Below are positions 7,161-16,627 of a DNA stretch of 64,000 bases, piece after piece (within the stretch, counting starts at the first letter, position 1; the number at the start of each line of letters is the position of its first letter). Where the stretch lies: NCBI RefSeq assembly GCF_036186745.1, contig NZ_CP108086.1:5022001-5086000 (forward strand), read 5' to 3'. The notes under the pieces were generated by a model that saw nothing but the letters and a program-made list of their open reading frames with translations, was not told the DNA's origin and made no database searches. The position numbers were made by a program, and so were the translations under genes. The stretch comes from Microbispora hainanensis (lineage in GTDB: Bacteria; Actinomycetota; Actinomycetes; Streptosporangiales; Streptosporangiaceae).

Positions 7161-8270
7161 ATGACGAAGCGGACGCTGATCGTCACGAACGACTTCCCGC
7201 CCAGACCGGGCGGCATCCAGGCGTTCGTGCACGGCCTCGCCGTGCGCAGGCCGCCCGGCTCCGTGGTCGTGTACGCCCCGCGCTGGAAGGGGTGTGAGGA
7301 GTTCGACGCCCGCCAGCCGTACGAGGTGGTCCGGCATCCCTCCTCGCTGATGCTGCCGACCCGCGCGGTGGCGCGACGGGCGGCGGCGCTGGTGGAGGAC
7401 GGCGCGACCGTCGTCTTCGGCGCGGCGGCGCCGCTGGGGCTGCTGGCTCCCGGCCTGCGCGCCGCGGGCGCGGGCCGCATCGTCATGCTCACCCACGGGC
7501 ACGAGGCGTCGTGGGCCCGCCTGCCGGGCGCGCGCGCCCTGCTGCGCCGCATCGGGGCGGGGGCCGACATCGTGACCTATCTCGGCGAGTACACCCGCCG
7601 CCGGATCGCCCGGGTCGTGCCCGCCTCCCGGCTCGTACAGCTCGCGCCCGGCGTGGACACGACTCTCTATCGTCCGGGGGCGGGCGGCGACCGGATCCGC
7701 GCGTCCCTCGGCCTGGGCGACCGGCCGGTGGTCGTGTGCGTCTCCCGGCTGGTGCCGCGCAAGGGCCAGGACGTGCTGCTGCGGGCCTGGCCGCTCGTTC
7801 TGCGGCGGGTTCCCGGCGCGGTCCTGCTGCTGGTCGGCGGCGGCCCGCTGCGGCGGTCGCTGGAACGGACGGCGGCGGGGGCCGGCCTGCGCGGCTCGGT
7901 GGTCGTCACCGGGTCCGTGCCCTGGGCGTCCCTCCCGGCCTACTACGACGCGGGCGACGTGTTCGCCATGCCCTGCCGCAGCAGGTTCGGCGGGCTCGAC
8001 GTGGAGGGCCTCGGCATCGTCTATCTGGAGGCGTCGGCCACCGGGCTGCCCGTGGTCGCGGGCTCCTCCGGGGGCGCCCCCGACGCCGTACGGCACGGCG
8101 AGACGGGCCTGGTGGTCGACGGCACGTCGCACACGGCGGTGGCCGCCGCGGTGGGCGATCTGCTGGCCGACCCCGCCCGCGCCCGCGCGATGGGCGAGCG
8201 GGGCCGGGCCTGGATCGAGGAGGAGTGGCGCTGGGACCTCGTCGCGGCCCGGTTCGCCGCGCTGCTGTGA
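7161..8270 (+). CDS. pimB: GT4 glycosyltransferase, PimB-type alpha-mannosyltransferase
   Basis: The N-terminal segment RTLIVTNDFPPRPGGIQ is the GDP-mannose/phosphatidylinositol-monomannoside transferase signature of mycobacterial Rv2188c and corynebacterial PimB'. The C-terminal Rossmann half has VSRLVPRKGQD, GGGPLR and the E-x7-E region GLDVEGLGIVYLEASATGLP of GT4 enzymes. It is inferred to add the second mannose to PIM1 on the inner face of the membrane. At 369 aa it is normal for the family. The ATG at 7161 fits family length with GGGGG five bases upstream; GTG at 7134 behind GGGGGG is a possible longer start. Confidence 0.9.
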   Translation: MTKRTLIVTNDFPPRPGGIQAFVHGLAVRRPPGSVVVYAPRWKGCEEFDARQPYEVVRHPSSLMLPTRAVARRAAALVEDGATVVFGAAAPLGLLAPGLRAAGAGRIVMLTHGHEASWARLPGARALLRRIGAGADIVTYLGEYTRRRIARVVPASRLVQLAPGVDTTLYRPGAGGDRIRASLGLGDRPVVVCVSRLVPRKGQDVLLRAWPLVLRRVPGAVLLLVGGGPLRRSLERTAAGAGLRGSVVVTGSVPWASLPAYYDAGDVFAMPCRSRFGGLDVEGLGIVYLEASATGLPVVAGSSGGAPDAVRHGETGLVVDGTSHTAVAAAVGDLLADPARARAMGERGRAWIEEEWRWDLVAARFAALL

Positions 8271-8376
8271 GGCAGCCTCAGCCGGTGGGCACGGCCCGCT
8301 GTATGGCTGCCTCAGCCGGGAGCATGCCCGCTGTGCGGCCGCCTCGTGGGCACGCCCGCGAGGTCGTTCCGGCCGG
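8271..8376. repeat. three imperfect ~33-bp repeats between converging genes
   Basis: Between pimB and the converging methyltransferase gene the block GCCTCAGCCGG followed by GCAC/GCAT and GCCCGCTGT is repeated with drift (near 8275, 8309 and 8340). No terminator with a T-run is visible. Confidence 0.35.
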
Positions 8377-9210
8377 TCAGGGCTTGCGGCCCACGCCGCC
8401 GGCGACGCAGATGCCGCCGAGGTCGAGGGGGTAGCTCACGGGCTTCTCGGGACGCCACTCGGGCACGTGCACCACGCCGGGCTCGATCAGTTCGAGGCCG
8501 TCGAAGAACCGCACGATCTCGGGCATGTCGCGGGCGCGGCCGGTGCCCAGCATCTGCAGCAGCACCGCCTCCAGCTCGCGCATCTCCGGCGCGCAGGAGC
8601 AGAAGTGGGTGAGCTGCATGTAGCTGCCGGGTGCCAGGCGGGCCTTGTAGGTGTCCACGAGGCCGTCGGGGTCCTCCTCGTCGGCGAGGTGGTGGACCAC
8701 GGCGACCAGCAGCAGGCCGATGGGGCGGGAGAAGTCGAGGAAGCCATCGACCTCGGGGTGGCCGAGGATCACCTCGGGCTCGCGCATGTCCGCGGTGATC
8801 ACGCGGGTGCGCTTGTCGGTCTGCAGGATCGCCCGCGCGTGGGCCAGCACGATGGGGTCGTTGTCCACGTAGACGACCTTCGCGGCGGGATCGATCCGCT
8901 GCGCGACCGAGTGGGTGTTGTCCATCGTGGGCAGGCCCGAGCCGATGTCGAGGAACTGGTCGATGCCCTGCGCGGCCATGTACTTCACGCCGCGGAACAG
9001 CATGGCCCGGTTGTTGCGGGCGCCCTCGCCGCGGTCGGGGAAGTGCCGCATGCCCTCCGTGGCGACCGCGCGGTCCACCGCGAAGTTGTCCTTGCCGCCG
9101 AGGAACGCGTCGTACACGCGCGCGATGCTGGGCTTCGTGGTGTCGATCTCCGGGGGGAGGTAGTCGGGATCGCGGTGCGTCCAGTTCCATCTGCCGGCTC
9201 TGTCGCTCAT
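8377..9210 (-). CDS. SAM-dependent methyltransferase (PF04672/DUF574 family)
   Basis: The sequence begins with the family signature DTTKPSIARVYDAFLGGKDNF, followed by the SAM-binding motif FLDIGSGLP, VYVDNDP at the end of strand 2, and ITADMREP. This family is expanded in Streptosporangiales and Streptomyces; its substrates are largely unknown. At 277 aa it has the usual length. The ATG at 9210 is chosen because GGAGAGGGG precedes it by 6 bp; an ATG at 9231 would include that ribosome site in the coding region. Confidence 0.9.
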   Translation of the reverse strand: MSDRAGRWNWTHRDPDYLPPEIDTTKPSIARVYDAFLGGKDNFAVDRAVATEGMRHFPDRGEGARNNRAMLFRGVKYMAAQGIDQFLDIGSGLPTMDNTHSVAQRIDPAAKVVYVDNDPIVLAHARAILQTDKRTRVITADMREPEVILGHPEVDGFLDFSRPIGLLLVAVVHHLADEEDPDGLVDTYKARLAPGSYMQLTHFCSCAPEMRELEAVLLQMLGTGRARDMPEIVRFFDGLELIEPGVVHVPEWRPEKPVSYPLDLGGICVAGGVGRKP

Positions 9211-9516
9211 CGCCCGCCCCTCTCCAGACAATGATCATGGATGCGCTTGGAGCATAACCAAGCGAAGCGCGCTGCTGCGGGACGGCTGCGATGTTTCCGG
9301 TGGTCAACAGGGCCGGCGCGGCGTCGCCGCAGGTCGTCCGTCACCGGCGGCGAAGAAGACCCACTCCCATAGGGGGCTGATCACCGCATGTCCCCGGCCG
9401 TCCCGGTCCTCTCGCGCGACCGCGGCCCGCGCCGTCCGGAGGGTGCGCCGACGCCGATGAAACTTTCAGGAGTTCCGTCGGCGCGCCCGGCGCACCCGCG
9501 GTGTCCAGGTCGCCGC
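9211..9516. other. intergenic region, methyltransferase promoter side
   Basis: About 300 bases lie between the start of the methyltransferase and the end of the acyl-CoA ligase gene, both leftward. A 26-codon frame starting GTG near 9388 on the minus strand reads ISPLWEWVFFAAGDGRP, which looks protein-like, but it is too short and unrecognised to call. No repeat or clear terminator is seen. Confidence 0.4.
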
Positions 9517-11316
<1,800 letters not shown>

Positions 11317-11528
11317 GGGTCACTCCTTCGCGCACGTCCGCGCGATCCCCCTGCGCAGGGCGGGGACCGCGTTGCGGGCATAACTCTTCGTGTCTCACCG
11401 GACGCTACCGTGCGATGTTACGCATGGGTAGGTTCGTCACCCAGGCGTTATCCGGGGGAGCACGCGGACGCTATCAGTGTCCCCCGCGCGGTGGGCCCGA
11501 CACCTTCCCGTTACCCAAGCGGATGCTA

Positions 11529-11547
11529 GGTAAAGCGGCCGTTTACC
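11529..11547. promoter_or_regulatory. GGTAAA-N7-TTTACC palindrome over the phosphoesterase -10
   Basis: Perfect 6-bp arms flank GCGGCCG. The right arm overlaps the TACCAT -10 element (11544-11549) that sits 6 bp before the ATG at 11556. A bound repressor would block this leaderless promoter. The regulator is unknown. Confidence 0.4.
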
Positions 11548-11555
11548 ATGTCGGC

Positions 11556-12323
11556 ATGCGCATCCACGTCGTCAGCGACGTCCACGGCCGGGCCGACGCG
11601 CTCGCCCGTGCGGGTGACGGGGCCGACGCCCTGATCTGCCTCGGCGACCTGCTCCTGTTCATCGACTACGCCGACCACTCGCAGGGCATCTTCCCCGACC
11701 TGTTCGGCGCGGAGAAGGCGAGCGAGTACGTGGGACTGCGCACGGCGGGCCGCTTCGACGAGGCGCGGCAACTGTCGTCCGGGTTGTGGGCCTCCCTCGA
11801 CGGCGACCCCCGCGACCACATCGAGGCGGCGGTCCGCCGCCAGTACGAGCAGATCTTCACCGCCATGCCCACTCCGGCCTACCTCACGTACGGCAACGTG
11901 GACATGCCGCGCCTGTGGGCCGACCATCTGCGGCCCGGCCAGCGGGTACTCGACGGCGAGGTGGCCGAGATCGGCGGGCTGACCTTCGGGTTCGTCGGCG
12001 GCGGCCTGCGCACCAGATACCGCACGCCGTACGAGATCGACGACGAGGAGTACGCGCGCAAGGTCGAGGCGGTGGGCGAGGTGGACGTGCTGTGCTGCCA
12101 CATCCCGCCCGCAGTCCCCGACCTGCTGTACGACGTGGTGGCCCGGCGGTTCGAACGGGGGAGCGAGGCCACGCTGGAGGCGATCAAAAGGACGCAGCCG
12201 CGCTTCGCGCTGTTCGGCCACGTCCACCAGCCCTTGGTCGGCCGCACCCGCATAGGTCGCACGGAATGCGTCAACGTCGGCCATTTCCGCGGCCGTGGCA
12301 CGCCTTTCGCCCTGGAATGGTGA
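11556..12323 (+). CDS. metallophosphoesterase
   Basis: The calcineurin-like motifs are all visible: VVSDVHG, CLGDLL, TYGNVDMP, CCHIPP and FGHVHQP, giving a dinuclear-metal site. Residues 70-110 form a helical insert. The product, 255 aa, hydrolyses a phosphoester of unknown identity in the cytosol; there is no signal peptide. The start is ATG at 11556, with a -10-like TACCAT 6 bp upstream and no ribosome site, consistent with leaderless mRNA. It runs straight into the SRPBCC gene and probably heads that operon. Confidence 0.9.
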   Translation: MRIHVVSDVHGRADALARAGDGADALICLGDLLLFIDYADHSQGIFPDLFGAEKASEYVGLRTAGRFDEARQLSSGLWASLDGDPRDHIEAAVRRQYEQIFTAMPTPAYLTYGNVDMPRLWADHLRPGQRVLDGEVAEIGGLTFGFVGGGLRTRYRTPYEIDDEEYARKVEAVGEVDVLCCHIPPAVPDLLYDVVARRFERGSEATLEAIKRTQPRFALFGHVHQPLVGRTRIGRTECVNVGHFRGRGTPFALEW

Positions 12324-12337
12324 AGTACGGTTGGCGC

Positions 12338-12775
12338 ATGGCTGATCGCACTTCGTCGAGCATCACGATCGGCGCCGGCCGGTCGACAATCATGGCCGTC
12401 ATCGCCGACTTCCCCGCCTATCCGGAGTGGGCCGGCCAGGTGAAGAAGGTGGAGGTCCTGGAGACGGGCGCGGACGGCCGCGCCTCCCGGGTCCGCTTCG
12501 TCCTCGACGCGGGCGTGATCAGCGACGACTACGTCCTCGGGTACGACTGGGACGAGGACGCGGGCGTGACCTGGCGGATGGTCGAGGCCGGGAAGATGCT
12601 GTCGGGCCTGACCGGCAGCTACCGCCTGACCGAGAACGGCGGCGGCACCGAGGTCACCTACGACCTCGCGGTGGACCTGAAGGTCCCGATGATCGGCATG
12701 ATCAAGCGCAAGGCCGAGAAGGTCATCGTCGACACCGCGCTGAAAGGGCTCAAGCGGCGCGTCGAGAGCCGATGA
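12338..12775 (+). CDS. SRPBCC (START-like) family protein
   Basis: This 145-aa helix-grip protein matches the polyketide cyclase/dehydrase family and mycobacterial Rv2185c (TB16.3). The pattern ADFPAYPEWAGQVKKVEVLE near the N-terminus and a long C-terminal helix ending LKGLKRRVESR are typical. It should bind a hydrophobic ligand; which one is unknown. A TACGGT hexamer lies 6 bp before the ATG, so it may have its own leaderless transcript. Its stop overlaps the ATGA of the ArsA-like gene, indicating translational coupling; the three-gene set SRPBCC-ArsA-DUF5304 is conserved in actinobacteria. Confidence 0.9.
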   Translation: MADRTSSSITIGAGRSTIMAVIADFPAYPEWAGQVKKVEVLETGADGRASRVRFVLDAGVISDDYVLGYDWDEDAGVTWRMVEAGKMLSGLTGSYRLTENGGGTEVTYDLAVDLKVPMIGMIKRKAEKVIVDTALKGLKRRVESR

Positions 12776-13932
12776 GAATCCTCCTCTTCACGGGGAAGGG
12801 CGGGGTCGGCAAGACCACGGCGGCCGCCGCGACCGCCACGCTCGCCGCCGGGCGGGGCAACAAGACGCTGGTCGTGTCCACCGACACCGCGCACTCGCTC
12901 GCCGACGCGCTCGGCGTGCCGCCCTCGTCGGAGCCGGTCGAGGCCGCGCCCGGCCTGCACCTGCAGCAGGTGGACACCCAGAGGTCGCTTGAACGGCACT
13001 GGGGAGAGTTACGCGACTACGCCGGCAACGTGCTGGCCGAGCTCGGTCTCGACGAGGTCACCGCCGAGGAGATCACCGTGCTGCCCGGCGCGGAGGAGAT
13101 CCTCGCGCTGCTCGAACTGCGCGAGCAGGCACGCACCGGCCGCTGGGACGTGATCGTCGTCGACTGCGCGCCGACCGCCGAGACGCTGCGCCTGCTCGCG
13201 CTGCCGGAGGCGCTCGACTGGCACGTCAACCGCCTGCTCCCCACGGGCAGGCGGATGCTCAGGGCGCTGTCGCCGGTCATCCGGCACGTCGCCAAGGTGA
13301 GCGTCCCCGAGGGCGAGGTCGTCTCGGCGGGGGAGCGGCTGCACCGCGGCCTGCTGGAGGTGCGCGCCCTGCTGACCGGCGACGACGCGTCCGTGCGGCT
13401 CGTGCTGACCCCCGAGGCCGTGGTCGTCGCCGAGGCCCGGCGCACCCTCACCTCGCTCAGCCTGTACGGCTACCGCGTCGACGCGGTGATCGCCAACCGG
13501 GTCTTCCCGGCGGAGGGCGCCGACGAGTGGCGGCTGGGATGGGTGGAGGCCCAGAGCAGGCAGCTCGCCGCGGTGCACGAGTCGTTCGCGCCGCTGCCCG
13601 TCCTCACCGTCCCCTATCTCCCCGCGGAGCCGGTCGGCACCGCCGCCCTCTCGGACCTCGCCGCGCGGATGTACGGAGACCGCGACCCCTTCGCGCGTCC
13701 CGGCGTCGAGCCGCCGCTGACGTTCACCACCGACGAGCTGACGCTGTCGCTGCCGCTGGCCGACCGCGACGACCTCGATCTCGCCCGCAAGGGCGACGAC
13801 ATCATCGTCACCGCCGGGTCCTACCGGCGCGTCATCACCCTGCCCGCCGCCCTCGCCCGGCGTGAGATCTCCTCGGCGGTGCTCCGGGACGGCCGGCTCC
13901 GGGTACGGTTCCAGGCAGGAGGGGCGAAATGA
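12772..13932 (+). CDS. ArsA/Get3-like ATPase
   Basis: The deviant Walker A GKGGVGKTT is at residues 8-16, with TDTAHSLADALG as switch I and VVDCAPTAETLRLL as switch II. At 386 aa it has the single ATPase domain of Get3-type rather than the tandem ArsA arrangement, and no arsenite-binding cysteines are evident. The C-terminal 80 residues form a small beta domain (LTLSLPLADRDDLDLARKGD) like alpha-crystallin-type ArsA_HSP20. It matches mycobacterial Rv2184c. An arsenic role is not supported: no arsB, arsD or arsR is present. It overlaps the gene on each side by 4 bp. Confidence 0.92.
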   Translation: MRILLFTGKGGVGKTTAAAATATLAAGRGNKTLVVSTDTAHSLADALGVPPSSEPVEAAPGLHLQQVDTQRSLERHWGELRDYAGNVLAELGLDEVTAEEITVLPGAEEILALLELREQARTGRWDVIVVDCAPTAETLRLLALPEALDWHVNRLLPTGRRMLRALSPVIRHVAKVSVPEGEVVSAGERLHRGLLEVRALLTGDDASVRLVLTPEAVVVAEARRTLTSLSLYGYRVDAVIANRVFPAEGADEWRLGWVEAQSRQLAAVHESFAPLPVLTVPYLPAEPVGTAALSDLAARMYGDRDPFARPGVEPPLTFTTDELTLSLPLADRDDLDLARKGDDIIVTAGSYRRVITLPAALARREISSAVLRDGRLRVRFQAGGAK

Positions 13933-14375
13933 CGGATTCCAACGACACCACTCCCCGCCGCCAGGACCCGCTCGGGTCGGCGGCGGAGGAGGCGATGAAG
14001 CTGCTGGACGCCGTGCAGCGGCGGATGGGCCGGGAGTTCGGCAAGGCGCTCGTGAAGGGCGGTGTGAGCGGCTTCGGATCCGCCTTCGGCGGCGCCGGGG
14101 CGGGCGGCCGGAGCGACGACGTCTGGAGCGAGGCGGTCGCGGAGGACCACGACGAGTACGTCTGCCGGGCCTGCCCGGTGTGCCGGGTCATCGCGGCACG
14201 CCGCGAGTCCGGCGGCGACGTCACCGGCCACCTGATCGCGGCGGGCGGAGAGCTGTTCGCGGCGTTCCGGGAGGCGGTCGACGCCCTGCAACGCCCCATG
14301 ACGGGCGGTAAGGAACGCCCGGACGGGGAGCGGCGGCCCGGCGACTCGAAGGTCGAGCACATCGACCTGGGCTGA
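13929..14375 (+). CDS. DUF5304 family protein
   Basis: This 148-aa acidic-to-neutral protein has an amphipathic N-terminal helix (SAAEEAMKLLDAVQRRMG), a glycine-rich middle and a Cys cluster C79-x2-C82-x2-C85 (CRACPVC) that could bind zinc. Family members follow the ArsA-like ATPase in many actinobacteria (Rv2183c position), and the ATGA overlap here shows they are co-translated. Its function is unknown; partnership with the ATPase is inferred from context. Confidence 0.85.
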   Translation: MTDSNDTTPRRQDPLGSAAEEAMKLLDAVQRRMGREFGKALVKGGVSGFGSAFGGAGAGGRSDDVWSEAVAEDHDEYVCRACPVCRVIAARRESGGDVTGHLIAAGGELFAAFREAVDALQRPMTGGKERPDGERRPGDSKVEHIDLG

Positions 14376-14570
14376 CGGGCCGGTCGAGGGCGGACGGTGG
14401 CGGGATTGCCACAACCCGGTCTGATCGGCTTCAATCGGCGCGGCGTGCAGGCTCGGGCCGTAGCAGCCCGGGCCGGAAACGGACCCGGGCGCGAAGCGGA
14501 CGTGGCCGCGAAGCGGGTCCGGGCGACAAGCGGATCCGGATGAGAACCGGACCGGGTGGAAGGATGACGA
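14376..14570. repeat. degenerate short repeats before glucokinase
   Basis: After a small hairpin (GTGGC-N6-GCCAC at about 14397-14413) come drifting copies of a roughly 19-bp unit containing GAAGCGG and GGACCCGGGCG between 14475 and 14560. No protein frame is credible. The promoter of the glucokinase gene must lie here. Confidence 0.4.
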
Positions 14571-15515
14571 ATGGCGCTGACCATCGGCGTGGACGTGGGC
14601 GGTACCAAGATCGCGTATGGTGTCGTCGACGAGCACGGCGCCATCATCGAGCGCGGCCTGCGGCACAGCCCGGCGGGCAGTCCCGAGAAGATGGCGCTCA
14701 CGATCGCCGATGCGGTGACCGAGCTCGCGGCCCGGCACGAGGTCGAGGCCGTCGGCATCGGCGCGGCGGGCTTCGTCGACGAGACCCGCTCGGTCATCCG
14801 CTTCGCCCCCAACCTCGCCTGGCGCGAGGAGCCGCTGCGCGAGAAGGTGGCCGACCTGGTCGGCCTGCCGGTCGTCGTCGAGAACGACGCCAACGCGATG
14901 GCCTGGGGCGAATACCGGTTCGGCGCGGGCCGGGGCGAGAGCCACGTCGTATGCGTGACCGTGGGCACCGGCATCGGCGGCGGCATCGTGCTCGGCGGCC
15001 AGCTCTACCGCGGCCGGTGGGGGATGGGCGCCGAGCTGGGCCACATGCAGGCGGTGCCCGGCGGCCGCCCCTGCGGCTGCGGCAACAACGGCTGCTGGGA
15101 GCGGTACGCCAGCGGCACCTCGCTGCTGATGGACGCGCGCAACAACGCGCAGGCCGACCCGGAGGGCGCCGCCCACCTGCTGCGGCTCGGCGGCGGCACG
15201 GCCGAGGGCATCCAGGGCGAGCACGTGACCGAGGCCGCGCGCCAGGGCGACAGGGCGGCGCTGGCCGCCTTCGAGTCGCTCGCCCAGTGGCTCGCCCAGG
15301 GGCTGGCCGACATGGCGGCGGTCCTCGACCCCGGGTGCTTCATCATCGGCGGCGGCGTCTCCGGCGCGGCGGACCTGTTCGCCGACCGGGTGCGCGAGGA
15401 GTTCGCCGCGCGGCTGACCGGCCGGGGCCACCGCCCGCTCGCCGAGATCAGGGTGGCCGAGATGGGCCCCTCGGCGGGGCTGGTGGGCGCCGGAGACCTG
15501 GCCCGGCTCCGCTGA
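14571..15515 (+). CDS. glkA: ROK-family glucokinase
   Basis: The protein is 314 aa with the phosphate-binding DVGGTKIAYG at the N-terminus, VENDANAMAWGE containing the catalytic Asp, VTVGTGIGGG, and the ROK zinc motif CGCGNNGCWE near residue 170. It phosphorylates glucose with ATP, and in Streptomyces the orthologue GlkA also mediates carbon catabolite repression. The next gene begins four bases after its stop, so the two are coupled. Confidence 0.95.
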   Translation: MALTIGVDVGGTKIAYGVVDEHGAIIERGLRHSPAGSPEKMALTIADAVTELAARHEVEAVGIGAAGFVDETRSVIRFAPNLAWREEPLREKVADLVGLPVVVENDANAMAWGEYRFGAGRGESHVVCVTVGTGIGGGIVLGGQLYRGRWGMGAELGHMQAVPGGRPCGCGNNGCWERYASGTSLLMDARNNAQADPEGAAHLLRLGGGTAEGIQGEHVTEAARQGDRAALAAFESLAQWLAQGLADMAAVLDPGCFIIGGGVSGAADLFADRVREEFAARLTGRGHRPLAEIRVAEMGPSAGLVGAGDLARLR

Positions 15516-15519
15516 CGGC

Positions 15520-16296
15520 GTGCTGCGGGTCGCCACCTACAACGTCCGGGGGCTGAAGGACGACCGCAGGGCGCTGGTCCGGGTGATCAGGGCCCTGCGG
15601 CCCGACGTGCTGTGCCTGCAGGAGGCGCCCCGCCTGCCCGGCTGGCGGCGGGAGCGGTGCGCGCTGGCCCGCGCGGCCGGCCTGTCCGTGGCCGCCGGAG
15701 GCCGCGTGGGCGGGACCGCCGTGCTGATCTCCCCGGCCGTACGGCTCCTGCGCGGGCATGGGCACCGCCTGCGGTGGTTTCCCGGGCTGGAGTGGCGGTC
15801 CGTCGCGCTCGCCGTCGTAGAGAAGGTCGTAGAGAAGGTCGTGGAGAAGACGGTGGAGAAGGACCGGGAGAGGTACGCCGTGTGCTCGGCCCACCTCGAC
15901 CTCGTGGCGGGGGCGCGGCTGCGCCACGCCGCCCAGATCATGCCGATCCTGGAGCGCGCGGCCCGGCAGTCCGGGGCCGCGCCGGTGCTCGCCGGGGACC
16001 TCAACGAGGTTCCCGGCTCCCCGGTCTGGCGTCTTCTCTCGGGACGCTACACGGACTGCTTCGCCGCCGTGCGGGACGCCGAGCCGCGGATCGGGACGGA
16101 CGGAGAGGACGGCCGGGCGGGCGCGACGTTCCCGGCCCGCGATCCCCGCGTGCGCATCGACGCGATCTTCGCGGGGCCCGGCCTGACCGTCGTGTCGTAC
16201 GGCGGCGCGGACGTCCGGCCCGGGGACCTGTCCGCCGCGAGCGACCACCTGCCGGTCGTCGCCGAGATCGCCGTGACGCCGTCCGCCGGGGCCTGA
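15520..16296 (+). CDS. endonuclease/exonuclease/phosphatase family protein
   Basis: The EEP fold is shown by TYNVRGLKDD, LCLQEAP, SAHLDLVAG, VLAGDLNEVPG and ASDHLPVVAEI, which supply the metal-binding Glu, Asp/Asn and His. At 258 aa and without a signal peptide it is a cytosolic phosphodiesterase or phosphatase of unknown substrate. Residues about 98-115 contain VVEKVVEKVVEKTVEK, coded by a 12-bp tandem repeat (about 15815-15862) that lengthens a loop. The start is GTG, four bases after the glucokinase stop. Confidence 0.87.
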   Translation: MLRVATYNVRGLKDDRRALVRVIRALRPDVLCLQEAPRLPGWRRERCALARAAGLSVAAGGRVGGTAVLISPAVRLLRGHGHRLRWFPGLEWRSVALAVVEKVVEKVVEKTVEKDRERYAVCSAHLDLVAGARLRHAAQIMPILERAARQSGAAPVLAGDLNEVPGSPVWRLLSGRYTDCFAAVRDAEPRIGTDGEDGRAGATFPARDPRVRIDAIFAGPGLTVVSYGGADVRPGDLSAASDHLPVVAEIAVTPSAGA

Positions 16297-16627
16297 CGCG
16301 GCCGTCCGCCGGGGCCGACCCGGCCGGGAGCGCCCGCACGACTGCGGCCAGGGCCTGGACCCGCCGCGGGTGGGCGTCGCGGCCGCCGGGGGCCTGACGC
16401 GGCCGGGAGCGCCTCCACGGCTGAACCGGCCCCGGCGGGCCGGGCGGTGGAGGTTCGGGTGGTGGAGGTTCGGGCGGTGGGGATTCGGGCGGTGGGGATT
16501 CGGGCGGGGTGCCGCGGCTTCCAGGTGGGCGCGGAGACCGCCGGCAGGGCCGCGTTTCCGCATCTCGGGGTGACCGGATTCGCGACCTGTGTGACGGGGA
16601 GTGCCCGGTCACCCGTACGATCGTTTC
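16297..16627. other. intergenic region upstream of the beta-propeller gene
   Basis: The 331-bp gap holds two copies of CGGCCGGGAGCGCC, the 15-bp tandem repeat described separately, and at its end a leaderless promoter: TACGAT at 16616-16621 is 6 bp before the ATG at 16628. No gene is visible. Confidence 0.6.
16446..16505. repeat. 15-bp tandem repeat, four copies
   Basis: The unit GGTGGAGGTTCGGGT occurs four times with transitions in the later copies (GGTGGGGATTCGGGC). It is intergenic, and neither strand encodes a recognisable protein there. Confidence 0.85.

Noticed and set aside
9310..9388. Short minus-strand peptide ISPLWEWVFFAAGDGRP
   Set aside because: It looks protein-like, but 26 codons with no ribosome site and no family is too little to call a gene.
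12772..13932. Arsenic resistance role for the ArsA-like ATPase
   Set aside because: No arsenite-binding cysteines are evident and no ars genes are nearby; the SRPBCC/DUF5304 context is a different conserved operon.
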